A stretch of DNA of 6,924 bases from UBA4655 sp964585575 (GCA_964585575.1 CAZPEM010000158.1:1-6924), one strand, 5' to 3'; positions 1 through 6,072 are shown, counted from the stretch's first letter. A program made the numbers and translations. Notes: generated from the sequence alone by a model not told the origin.

Positions 1-15
1 CAGAGTTGACCGTGA

Positions 16-145
16 GGGGCTGCCCGTGCCCCGTAGCCGGGCTATGGAAGCAAGCGAAGGCAGGATGCCGGAGCGCCGCGGACATGCAGTGAGCGGAGGT
101 CCGGAGGACCGCAGCGAACGTCCGGCCAGGGGCACGGGTAGCCCC
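16..145 (+). repeat. Structured inverted-repeat element (REPIN-like or structured RNA) upstream of recQ
   Basis: The arms GGGGCTGCCCGTGCCCC (16-32) and GGGGCACGGGTAGCCCC (129-145) pair over all 17 positions, with one G.U wobble (22/139). After a bulged G33 the stem continues with 34-42 against 120-128 (one A/C mismatch at 35/127, one G.U at 41/121), giving about 25 pairs. Each arm is itself a small dyad (GGGGC...GCCCC), as in REP sequences arranged head-to-head (REPIN). The apical part contains two hairpins with the same GGA triloop: 59-69 (GGCA/TGCC) and 98-110 (GGTCC/GGACC). Two of the three non-Watson-Crick positions are wobbles only if the + strand is the RNA, which weakly favours + strand transcription. 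It could be a dispersed repeat, a 5' leader of recQ, or a small RNA; the sequence alone does not decide. No intrinsic terminator with a T-run follows it. The structure is seen directly; the function is unknown. Confidence 0.7.
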
Positions 146-199
146 GAACCCAGCAGCAAGCGTCTGGCGAGGCGACGCTTCTACCCGGCAACGCTGCCG
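135..199 (+). other. Stem-loop cluster between the inverted repeat and recQ start
   Basis: Three further stems sit directly before the recQ start codon. AAGCGTC (158-164) pairs perfectly with GACGCTT (174-180) around a 9-base loop. CGGGTAG (135-141) pairs perfectly with CTACCCG (181-187) and encloses that hairpin. CGGCA (186-190) pairs with TGCCG (195-199) around ACGC; it shares bases 186-187 with the enclosing stem. The 135-141 strand is also part of the 129-145 arm of the upstream element, so the two pairings exclude each other. No T-run follows, so this is not a normal intrinsic terminator. It may be part of the same repeat unit or part of the recQ leader. Confidence 0.5.
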
Positions 200-214
200 C
201 GTATTCTGAGGCCC

Positions 215-2068
215 ATGACGGCACCCGCCCACGAGCGTGCTCCTTCCGCCCCGAGCGTCGGCGAGATCCTTTCGAAGTGGTGGGGCTTCGAGCGGCTGCG
301 GCCCTTGCAGCAGGAGGCGATCGACGCGGCGATCGCTGGCCGAGACTCGCTCGTCGTGATGCCGACCGGCGGCGGGAAGAGCCTCTGCTACCAGGTGCCA
401 CCGCTGGCCACGAACTCGACCGACGTCGTGATCTCGCCGCTGGTGGCGCTCATGAAGGACCAGGTCGATTCGCTCGAGGCGATCGGCTACCCGGCCGCCG
501 CGATCTACTCGGGGCTGTCCGACGCGGAGCGGTCGATCATCCGCGGCCGGCTGGCGAACGGGGAAATCCGCCTGCTGTTCACCGCGCCCGAGCGGCTGGT
601 GAACACCGGTTTGCTCGACCTCCTGGAGCGGGTCGGCGTCTCCCGTTTCGCGATCGACGAGGCCCACTGCATCAGCCAGTGGGGGCACGACTTCCGCCCG
701 GAGTACCGGCAGCTCGCGATGCTCCGCGACCGGTTTCCCGAGGCGAGCCTCCACGCCTTCACCGCCACCGCCACGCCCCGGGTGCGGGAGGACATCGCAT
801 CACAGCTGCACCTTCGGGATCCGCTCACGCTCGTCGGCACATTCGACCGTCCCAACCTCGTCTACCGCGTGGTGCAGCGGACCGACCGCATCGCGCAGAC
901 GCTGTCGATTCTGGGCCGGCACGCGAAGGAGGCCTCGATCGTCTACTGCATCTCGCGGCGGGAGACGGAGCAGCTCGCCGCGAAGCTCGCCGCCGAGGGG
1001 ATCCTCGCGCGGCCCTACCATGCTGGACTGCCCGCCGAGGAGCGGCACCGCACGCAGGAAGCGTTTGCACGGGAGACGATCGACGTGGTCGTGGCGACGG
1101 TCGCCTTCGGGATGGGGATCGACCGGTCCGACGTGCGGTGCGTGCTCCATACCGCGCTGCCGAAGAGCCTCGAGGCGTACCAGCAGGAGACCGGACGTGC
1201 CGGGCGGGATGGCCTTGCGGCCGAGTGCGTGCTGCTCTACTCGTCGGCCGACGTCTTCAGCTGGGAATCGCTCGTGCGAAAAAGCGCGATGGAGAGCGAG
1301 CTGGAGGCCGACGAGGCCGACCGGCTCATCGCCGGCCAGATCGAGCACCTCCATGCGATGCGACGGTACGCCCAGGCCGCCCGCTGCCGCCATGCCTCGC
1401 TCTCCGAGTACTTCGGGCAGCCCTACGAGCCGTCATCGTGCGGGGCCTGTGACGTCTGTCTCGGCGAGACCGAGAACCTCCCCGACTCGACGGTCGTGGC
1501 CCAGAAGATCCTCTCCTGCGTCGCTCGGGTGCGGGAGCGGTTCGGCGTGCGGCACGTCTGCGAGGTGCTCCGCGGAGCGAAGACCGAGGGCGTGCAGCGA
1601 CATGGCCACGACGCGCTTTCCACGTTCGGTCTGTTGGCATCGTTCGACCAGCGAACCTGCGAGAACCTCGTGCACCAGCTGCTCGACCAGGGCTTCCTGT
1701 CGCGGTCGGCGGGCGATCGGCCGGTGGTGACGCTCAACGAGCGGTCCTGGGAGGTTCTCAAGCAGGGCCGCGACGTGGTGCTCCTCGAACCGCGGGTGAA
1801 ACAGGCGAAGAAATCCTCGGCCGACGTGGACGACTGGCGGGGCGTCGACCGCGACCTCTTCCAGCGGCTGCGGCTGTGGCGGCGACGGCTGGCGGAGGCC
1901 CGGGGCAAGCCAGCCTGGACGATCCTCGACGACCGTGCCCTGCGTGGAATCGCGAGGGAGAAGCCGATGGCGCTGGCGTCCCTCCGCCGGATCAAGGGGA
2001 TCGGCGACAAGCGTCTCGCCGAGTTCGGCGACGACATCCTCGACATCGTGGCCGGCAAGGACCACTGA
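215..2068 (+). CDS. recQ: ATP-dependent DNA helicase RecQ
   Basis: RecQ is a 3'-5' superfamily 2 helicase acting in recombination and replication-fork repair in the cytoplasm. The product is 617 residues, close to E. coli RecQ (about 610). Visible in order: Q-motif-like GFERLRPLQQEAI (24-36), Walker A MPTGGGKS (49-56), DEAH box (148-151) followed by the RecQ aromatic-rich loop containing QWGHDFRPEYR, motif III TATAT (183-187), motif IV (about 242-250), motif V AFGMGIDR (297-304) and motif VI QETGRAGRDG (324-333). The zinc site has Cys391, Cys409, Cys412 and Cys415. An RQC winged-helix region (about 425-525) and a C-terminal HRDC domain (about 546-613) follow. No key residue is missing. The frame is open back to ATG 26, but the first 63 codons cross the structured repeat and resemble nothing in RecQ, so ATG 215 is chosen; a short GAGG (208-211) lies very close to it. 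A terminator-like hairpin follows the stop, suggesting a single-gene unit. Function is confident; the start is less so. Confidence 0.96.
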   Translation: MTAPAHERAPSAPSVGEILSKWWGFERLRPLQQEAIDAAIAGRDSLVVMPTGGGKSLCYQVPPLATNSTDVVISPLVALMKDQVDSLEAIGYPAAAIYSGLSDAERSIIRGRLANGEIRLLFTAPERLVNTGLLDLLERVGVSRFAIDEAHCISQWGHDFRPEYRQLAMLRDRFPEASLHAFTATATPRVREDIASQLHLRDPLTLVGTFDRPNLVYRVVQRTDRIAQTLSILGRHAKEASIVYCISRRETEQLAAKLAAEGILARPYHAGLPAEERHRTQEAFARETIDVVVATVAFGMGIDRSDVRCVLHTALPKSLEAYQQETGRAGRDGLAAECVLLYSSADVFSWESLVRKSAMESELEADEADRLIAGQIEHLHAMRRYAQAARCRHASLSEYFGQPYEPSSCGACDVCLGETENLPDSTVVAQKILSCVARVRERFGVRHVCEVLRGAKTEGVQRHGHDALSTFGLLASFDQRTCENLVHQLLDQGFLSRSAGDRPVVTLNERSWEVLKQGRDVVLLEPRVKQAKKSSADVDDWRGVDRDLFQRLRLWRRRLAEARGKPAWTILDDRALRGIAREKPMALASLRRIKGIGDKRLAEFGDDILDIVAGKDH

Positions 2069-2077
2069 CAGGACGCG

Positions 2078-2104
2078 AGCCCTCTCCCGGCGGGGAGGCT
2101 TTTT
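2078..2104 (+). terminator. Probable intrinsic terminator of recQ
   Basis: A hairpin starts 9 bases after the recQ stop. AGC (2078-2080) pairs with GCT (2098-2100), a 3-base bulge follows, then CTCCC (2084-2088) pairs with GGGAG (2093-2097) around a GGCG loop. A run of five T (2100-2104) follows immediately. This is the usual layout of a rho-independent terminator and would separate recQ from the sigma factor gene. Confidence 0.65.
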
Positions 2105-2169
2105 GCAAAGAAGCGTTGCAGGATGCGGCATACCGCCGCCGCCGCTCCGGCTGAAACCGTCCCGGTGAG

Positions 2170-2184
2170 CCCCGAATCACGGGG
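2170..2184. other. Short dyad upstream of the sigma-54-type promoter
   Basis: CCCCG (2170-2174) and CGGGG (2180-2184) form a perfect 5-base dyad around AATCA, ending 31 bases before the -24 element. It has no T-run, so it is not a terminator. It might be a protein-binding site, but short GC dyads are common in such GC-rich DNA. No function can be assigned. The rest of 2105-2215 shows nothing I can support. Confidence 0.25.
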
Positions 2185-2215
2185 GAATGTTCGAGTTCTG
2201 CGGATTTTCCCGATT

Positions 2216-2231
2216 TGGCACGGCGTCTGCT
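2216..2231 (+). promoter_or_regulatory. Sigma-54 (RpoN) -24/-12 promoter candidate for the ECF sigma gene
   Basis: The sequence TGGCACG-GCGT-CTGC-T matches the known sigma-54 consensus TGGCACG-N4-TTGC-W at every fixed position except one (C for T at the start of the -12 block). The invariant GG (2217-2218) and GC (2229-2230) are exactly 10 bases apart, as required. Transcription would start near 2242, leaving a leader of about 40 bases before ATG 2282. Sigma-54 promoters need an enhancer-binding activator; no such gene is in the window. Confidence 0.7.
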
Positions 2232-2266
2232 TGCGAAGAAGAGGCACCAGAGGACGCCCGATCTGC

Positions 2267-2273
2267 AGGGGAG
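2267..2273 (+). promoter_or_regulatory. Ribosome binding site of the ECF sigma gene
   Basis: The purine run AGGGGAG ends 8 bases before ATG 2282. It fixes this start in preference to the in-frame ATG at 2123, which would lie upstream of the promoter candidate. Confidence 0.75.
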
Positions 2274-2281
2274 ACGCAACC

Positions 2282-2932
2282 ATGAACACGACAGCCTGCC
2301 TCGACCGGCCCGACCCGATGCTCCAGGCCGGGGCCACTCGCCAGGCCGAGAACACCGACGAGGAACTCATGGGCCGATTCCAGGCCGATGGCGACCGCGA
2401 AGCATTCGAGACGCTCGTCCACCGCTACGAGCGGGAACTCTTCCACTACCTGCGGCGCTACCTCCACGATTCCGAGGGGGCCGAAGACGTGTTCCAGGCG
2501 ACGTTCCTGCGAATCCACCTGAAAAAAGACGCGTTCGAGCCCGGCCGGAGATTTCGCCCCTGGCTCTACACGGTCGCCACGAATCTCGCGATCGATGCCA
2601 GGCGGCGGGACCGAAGGCACCGCATGGCGACCCTCGACTCACGTGGGCCCGACGACGGCGGCAGACCGCTGGGCGAAACGATCGCCGCGGCGTCCGACGA
2701 CGGCCAGGAGAAGGTCGATTCCGCGGAGACGCTCGACTGGGTTCGGGCCGCGGTCGACCATCTCGCAGCGCCGCAACGGCAGCTCGTGCAACTCATCTAC
2801 CACGAAGGACTGAAGTACCGCGAGGTCGCGAGCCTCCTCGGGATCCCGCTCGGCACGGTCAAGAGCCGGATGCACGCGGCCATCGTCGCGATCGCCCGTG
2901 AGCCTCGCCGCATGATTCAGTCGCCGAGGTAG
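2282..2932 (+). CDS. ECF-type RNA polymerase sigma factor
   Basis: This is a 216-residue two-domain sigma-70-family factor that would direct RNA polymerase to a specific promoter set. The sigma-2 region spans about residues 26-110: a DEELM...GDREAFETLVHRYERELF start, then the core-binding and -10 recognition stretch with AEDVFQATFLRIHL and RPWLYTVATNLAIDARRR. An acidic, Gly/Asp-rich linker (about 118-150) leads to sigma-4 (about 152-203), with the helix-turn-helix YREVASLLGIPLGTVKSRMHAA. There is no sigma-3, as expected for ECF factors. The sequence resembles the many ECF factors of Planctomycetota; that is judged from memory, not a search. Start chosen from the strong ribosome binding site and the sigma-54-type promoter just upstream. 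No anti-sigma gene follows: the next gene, livF, is convergent and overlaps the last 16 bases. The N-terminal 24 residues show no domain. Target genes are unknown. Confidence 0.9.
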   Translation: MNTTACLDRPDPMLQAGATRQAENTDEELMGRFQADGDREAFETLVHRYERELFHYLRRYLHDSEGAEDVFQATFLRIHLKKDAFEPGRRFRPWLYTVATNLAIDARRRDRRHRMATLDSRGPDDGGRPLGETIAAASDDGQEKVDSAETLDWVRAAVDHLAAPQRQLVQLIYHEGLKYREVASLLGIPLGTVKSRMHAAIVAIAREPRRMIQSPR

Positions 2933-3630
2933 GCGTCACGGACGCGGGGGTCGTTCGCGAGATCGGCCGCCCGGCCGGAGAGGCTCACGCGGCCGGTCTC
3001 GAGAACGTATCCGCGGCTCGCGAGCCGCAAGGCCGCGCGGGCGTTTTGCTCCACGAGCACGACGGCGATGCCCTTCGCGGGCAGTCCCGCGATCACCTCG
3101 AAGATCCGCGACACGACGAGCGGGGCGAGCCCCAGCGAAGGCTCGTCGAGGAGCAGCAGCCGCGGCCGACTCAAGAGCGCCCTGGCGAGCGCGAGCATCT
3201 GCTGCTCGCCGCCGGAGAGCGTGCCTCCCAACTGCGCCATCCGCTGCCCGAGCACCGGGAACAGGCCGCAGATCTCGTCGATGTCGCGACGGATCCCCGC
3301 ACGGTCGGTTCGGGCGAACGCGCCGAGCTGGAGATTCTCCCGAACGGTCAACCGCTGGAAGATTCGCCGCCCCTCCGGCGCGTGCGCGATGCCGAGCCGC
3401 GTGACGGCATGCGGCCGCATCCTCGTGATCGGCGATCCGGCGAACCGGATCGTGCCACCCCGCGGGCGGACCACGCCGGAGATCGCCGTCAGCAACGTCG
3501 TCTTGCCGGCACCGTTGGCGCCGATGATCGCGACGACCTCCCCTTCTTCCACGGAGATCGAGACCCCGTCGATCGCACGGATCGGCCCATAGCCCGCCTG
3601 CAGCTCCTGGACTTCGAGGATCGGGGTCAT
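2917..3630 (-). CDS. livF: Branched-chain amino acid-type ABC transporter ATP-binding protein LivF
   Basis: This is the second ATPase of a HAAT/Liv importer; it hydrolyses ATP at the inner face of the membrane to drive uptake of branched-chain amino acids or related amides. It has 237 residues, the usual LivF length. Visible: Walker A GANGAGKT (37-44), the LivF-type Q-loop region HAPEGRRIF (83-91), ABC signature LSGGEQQ (138-144), Walker B LLLLDEP (158-164), and the switch region LVEQNARAAL, where LivF proteins normally carry Gln in place of the usual His. It ends with the typical DAYLGD. It is the last gene of the operon, starting 4 bases after the livG stop; a GAGG inside the livG end lies about 9 bases before its ATG. 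Its 3' end overlaps the convergent sigma factor gene by 16 bases, and no terminator is visible. Urea or amide transport (UrtE-like) cannot be excluded, as the binding protein is not seen. Confidence 0.93.
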   Translation of the reverse strand: MTPILEVQELQAGYGPIRAIDGVSISVEEGEVVAIIGANGAGKTTLLTAISGVVRPRGGTIRFAGSPITRMRPHAVTRLGIAHAPEGRRIFQRLTVRENLQLGAFARTDRAGIRRDIDEICGLFPVLGQRMAQLGGTLSGGEQQMLALARALLSRPRLLLLDEPSLGLAPLVVSRIFEVIAGLPAKGIAVVLVEQNARAALRLASRGYVLETGRVSLSGRAADLANDPRVRDAYLGD

Positions 3631-3634
3631 CGCA

Positions 3635-4951
3635 TCACGCCTCGCTCCCGAGGTAGGCCTCGATCACCTTCGAATTCCGCTTCACGTCGGCCGGAACGCC
3701 CTCCGCAATCTTCACGCCGTGGTCGAGCACGGCCACCTTGTCGCTGATCCGCATGACGATGTTCATGTGGTGCTCGATGAGGAGCACCGTCACGCCCCGG
3801 TCGCGGATCCGCCGAACGAGCTCAGCGAGTGTCGCCGTCTCCGTCGGGTTCATGCCGGCCGCGGGCTCGTCGAGCAGGATCAGCCGGCATCCGGTCGCCA
3901 GGGCCCGCGCGATCTCCAGCCGCCGCTGGTCGCCGTAGGGAAGCTGCCCGGCGACCCGGTTCGCCTCCGACGCGAGGCCGACGAACTCGAGCGCCTCGAA
4001 GGCCCGGCGGCGGGCCTCCTCCTCCCCCCACACCGCCGACCGCGTGCGGAAGAGGATCGCGAGCGTTCCTCCCGGGATCGAGCGGTCGAGGCCGACCAGC
4101 ACGTTTTCCAGGGCCGTCATGTTGGAAAAAAGTCGGATGTTCTGGAAGGTCCGCGAGATTCCGGCCCGGGCCACGACATCGGGACTGCGGCGACTCCGCC
4201 GCCAGACCGCCGCGGCGCCCGCCGAGCCGATGATCCATCCCGCCACGAGCCCCGCCCAGCCGCGGACGCGGACCCGCCGCTTGCCCGCCGCGAGCCGGTC
4301 GAGCACCTCCTCCGGAACGGCGTGCGCCGTCTCGGCCACCTCGTCGAGATCGCTGCTCTCGGGCACCGTGCCCGGCCCGGCGCGACGCGCGGTCACGGCG
4401 GCCTGAAGGGCGTTGCGAAGCGCCATCGCCTCGTCGCGATCCCGCTTGATCGCGAGCACGTCCGAGCCGTCGGCCGTGACCACCCGCCACTTGCCGGCCA
4501 TCGAATCGACGGCGAGCTCCGCGCGGAAGTAGCTCCGCAGCCGGCTCGCGGCGGCGGAGAGCGTGAAGGGCTCCTTCGTCGCCATGCCCCGCTTCACCAC
4601 CGCCAGCCAGAGCCGGTCGGCGTCCACCGCGGCCGCCGACAGCACGAGCCCCGTGAGCAGGCCGACCGCGAGGATCCTGAGGAACGTCCGCGGCGTGAAC
4701 ACCCGCTCGATCCGCGTCCCCTCGAACCGCACCGTGCCGAACGAAGGCTCGTAGATGCCGCTGATGCAGTTGAACGCCGTCGTCTTGCCGGCGCCGTTGG
4801 GGCCGATGAGGGAGACGATCTGCCCCTCGGCGATGTCGAGGTCGAGGTCGCTGACGGCGGTGAGTCCGCCAAACCGGACGGTCAGCCGATCGACGTTGAG
4901 AAGCGGTATTTCCGCCGCCCGGGCGATGATCGGCGGTCGCGGACGTCTCAT
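3635..4951 (-). CDS. livG: LivG-type ABC transporter ATPase with a membrane-spanning insertion
   Basis: This is the first ATPase of the Liv importer, 438 residues against roughly 250-260 for ordinary LivG. ABC parts are complete: Walker A GPNGAGKT (50-57), Q-loop ISRTFQNIRLF (265-275, Gln270), signature region LPYGDQRRLEIARAL (337-351), Walker B LILLDEP with Glu362, the LivG-type AAGMNP after it, and switch His394 in IEHHMNIVM. It ends with EAYLGSEA. The extra length is one block (about 82-256) between the strand VRFEGTRI and the helix leading into the Q-loop. It holds two hydrophobic segments (about 89-109 and 232-250) with about 120 polar residues between them. The frame stays open, with no stop or composition break, so this looks like a working gene rather than a fusion artefact. 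Start: ATG overlaps the livM stop (ATGA) and has AGGAGG (4962-4967) 10 bases upstream. Function as a Liv ATPase is confident; the role of the insertion is unknown. Confidence 0.92.
   Translation of the reverse strand: MRRPRPPIIARAAEIPLLNVDRLTVRFGGLTAVSDLDLDIAEGQIVSLIGPNGAGKTTAFNCISGIYEPSFGTVRFEGTRIERVFTPRTFLRILAVGLLTGLVLSAAAVDADRLWLAVVKRGMATKEPFTLSAAASRLRSYFRAELAVDSMAGKWRVVTADGSDVLAIKRDRDEAMALRNALQAAVTARRAGPGTVPESSDLDEVAETAHAVPEEVLDRLAAGKRRVRVRGWAGLVAGWIIGSAGAAAVWRRSRRSPDVVARAGISRTFQNIRLFSNMTALENVLVGLDRSIPGGTLAILFRTRSAVWGEEEARRRAFEALEFVGLASEANRVAGQLPYGDQRRLEIARALATGCRLILLDEPAAGMNPTETATLAELVRRIRDRGVTVLLIEHHMNIVMRISDKVAVLDHGVKIAEGVPADVKRNSKVIEAYLGSEA
4184..4708 (-). other. In-frame TM-loop-TM insertion inside LivG
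   Basis: This block encodes LivG residues about 82-256, which interrupt the ATPase fold between the strand after Walker A and the Q-loop helix. It opens with a basic stretch and a hydrophobic segment (89-109). A soluble part (110-230) without cysteine follows: a region around KWRVVTADGSDVLAIKR (154-170), a helical DRDEAMALRNALQAA (171-185), and an acidic linker (198-217). It closes with a second hydrophobic segment (232-250) and the basic RRSRRS. Because both ends join the cytoplasmic ATPase, two true membrane helices would place the middle on the outer side of the membrane. A basic KRRVRVR just before the second segment makes the topology less certain. No direct repeats are seen at its edges. 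Confidence 0.75.
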
Positions 4952-6072
4952 GCTCCGCTCCCCTCCTGTCCGCCGCTCTCGTCGGAGGCATGCAGTTCCG
5001 CGGCCATCCGCCGCGACGGCACGAGCCCTTCGGGCTTGAGTCGCATCACGAGGATGAGGGCGACGCCGAACACGGCCAGCCGCCACCCGCTGAAGGAGAG
5101 CAGGCTCGATCCCCCGGGGTTGATGCCGGTCTCCTGGATCCAGGCATCCGCCCACGGGGCGAGCACCGAATCGAAGCCGAGCAGCAGCACGACCCCCACG
5201 AGCGTGCCCGGGATGCTCCCCAGGCCGCCGAGGATCACGGCACAGAGCACCATGATCGATCGGTTGAAGTCGTAGGCGTTCGGATCGGCGGTGGTCGAGA
5301 GGCTCGCGGCGTAGAGGCATCCCGCGAGGCCCGCCACGGCCGACGAGATGCCGAAGGCGGAGAGCTTCACCCGCGCCGCGGAGATGCCCATCGCCGTCGC
5401 GGCGAGCTCGTCCTCGCGCACGGCCACCCACGCCCGGCCGAGCCGCGATTGCTCGAGCCTCCGCATCGCGAACACGACCGCCGCGAGGGCGAGGAGCGCG
5501 AGGTAGTAGAACCACCGCGGGTCCACGGCGAACGCCATGCCGAGGTCCAGCTCGCCGAGCTTCACCTTCGCGCCCGGCGGCGGCACCGGATTGAGTCCCT
5601 TCATGCCGCCGGTGATCTGCTCGAGGTTGCGGAGCGTGACCTTCACCACCTCGCCGAACCCGAGCGTGACGATCGCGAGGTAGTCGCCTCGCAGCCGCAG
5701 CGTCGGGCCACCGACCGCCAGGCCGATCCCGGCCGTCAGGAGCACGCTCACGATCGCCGCCGCCAGGAACCCGATCTGAAAGGGAAACATCGGCACCGTC
5801 AGGATCGCCAGGACGTAGGCGCCGATCCCGAAGAAGGCGGCGATCCCCAGGTGCAGCAGCCCCGTGTAGCCGACCATCACGTTCAGGCCGAGCGCCAGGA
5901 TGCAGTAGATGAACAGCGTCGTCACCTGCCCACCAAGCGCCCCGCCCAGGGCCGGCACGACCAATGGCAATGCCGCGAACACCACCAGCGCCACGATCTC
6001 CCACCTGCCGGCCAGCCCGGCCAGGAGCTTCCGCGGCAGCGTCTGCGGCGCGATTTGGGCGGTCGCCGTCAT
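4948..6072 (-). CDS. livM: Branched-chain amino acid-type ABC transporter permease LivM
   Basis: This is one of the two membrane permeases of the Liv importer, 374 residues. Family landmarks: LNVMVGYTGLLHLGIAAFFG (63-82) continuing into an IGAYVLAIL helix, PTLRLRGDYLAIVTLGFGEV (123-142), the cytoplasmic coupling loop GRAWVAVREDELAATAMGI (212-230) that contacts the ATPase, LGGLGSIPGTLVG (281-293), and the closing LKPEGLVPSRR (345-355). Long hydrophobic segments occur at about 24-46, 51-70, 73-94, 99-121, 187-203, 237-257, 273-300 and 328-344. The C-terminal 20 residues are polar, Ser/Gly/Glu-rich and unremarkable. The start ATG overlaps the livH stop as ATGA, and the livG start overlaps the livM stop the same way, so translation is probably coupled. 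A purine-rich GAGGGAGAAGG precedes the ATG. A longer open frame upstream is out of frame with livH and is not coding. Confidence 0.94.
   Translation of the reverse strand: MTATAQIAPQTLPRKLLAGLAGRWEIVALVVFAALPLVVPALGGALGGQVTTLFIYCILALGLNVMVGYTGLLHLGIAAFFGIGAYVLAILTVPMFPFQIGFLAAAIVSVLLTAGIGLAVGGPTLRLRGDYLAIVTLGFGEVVKVTLRNLEQITGGMKGLNPVPPPGAKVKLGELDLGMAFAVDPRWFYYLALLALAAVVFAMRRLEQSRLGRAWVAVREDELAATAMGISAARVKLSAFGISSAVAGLAGCLYAASLSTTADPNAYDFNRSIMVLCAVILGGLGSIPGTLVGVVLLLGFDSVLAPWADAWIQETGINPGGSSLLSFSGWRLAVFGVALILVMRLKPEGLVPSRRMAAELHASDESGGQEGSGA
4962..4967 (-). promoter_or_regulatory. Ribosome binding site of livG
   Basis: On the minus strand a perfect AGGAGG lies inside the end of livM, 10 bases before the livG ATG at 4951. 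It confirms this livG start and argues that LivG is made as its own 438-residue protein, not as part of the longer open frame. Confidence 0.7.

Noticed and set aside
26..214. In-frame 63-codon N-terminal extension of RecQ from ATG 26
   Set aside because: It crosses the inverted-repeat element, is Arg/Pro/Gly-rich and low in complexity, and has no counterpart in RecQ, whose helicase core begins soon after ATG 215.
337..351. LivG signature LPYGDQ in place of the textbook LSGGQ as a defect
   Set aside because: LivG-type ATPases commonly have a YG(Q/D)Q form here, and the following RRLEIARAL is intact. These positions are LivG residues, not bases.
2216..2234. TTGC at 2231-2234 as the -12 element
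   Set aside because: It gives 14 bases between GG and GC instead of 10; the CTGC at 2227-2230 has the correct spacing.
2123..2281. Longer sigma factor from ATG 2123
   Set aside because: It would start upstream of the sigma-54-type promoter and lacks a ribosome binding site; the added residues match no ECF feature.
1423..2370. Minus-strand open frame antisense to recQ
   Set aside because: Ser/Arg-rich shadow of recQ that also runs across the terminator and the intergenic region; no domain seen.
3719..5275. Long plus-strand open frame antisense to livG and livM
   Set aside because: High GC leaves few stops; the translation is rich in His, Arg, Pro and Asp with no recognisable domain, while the opposite strand encodes clear transporter genes.
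4952..6004. Long open frame continuing upstream of livG, which would make a 789-residue protein
   Set aside because: This stretch is the wrong-frame shadow of livM. The ATGA overlap and AGGAGG place the real livG start at 4951.
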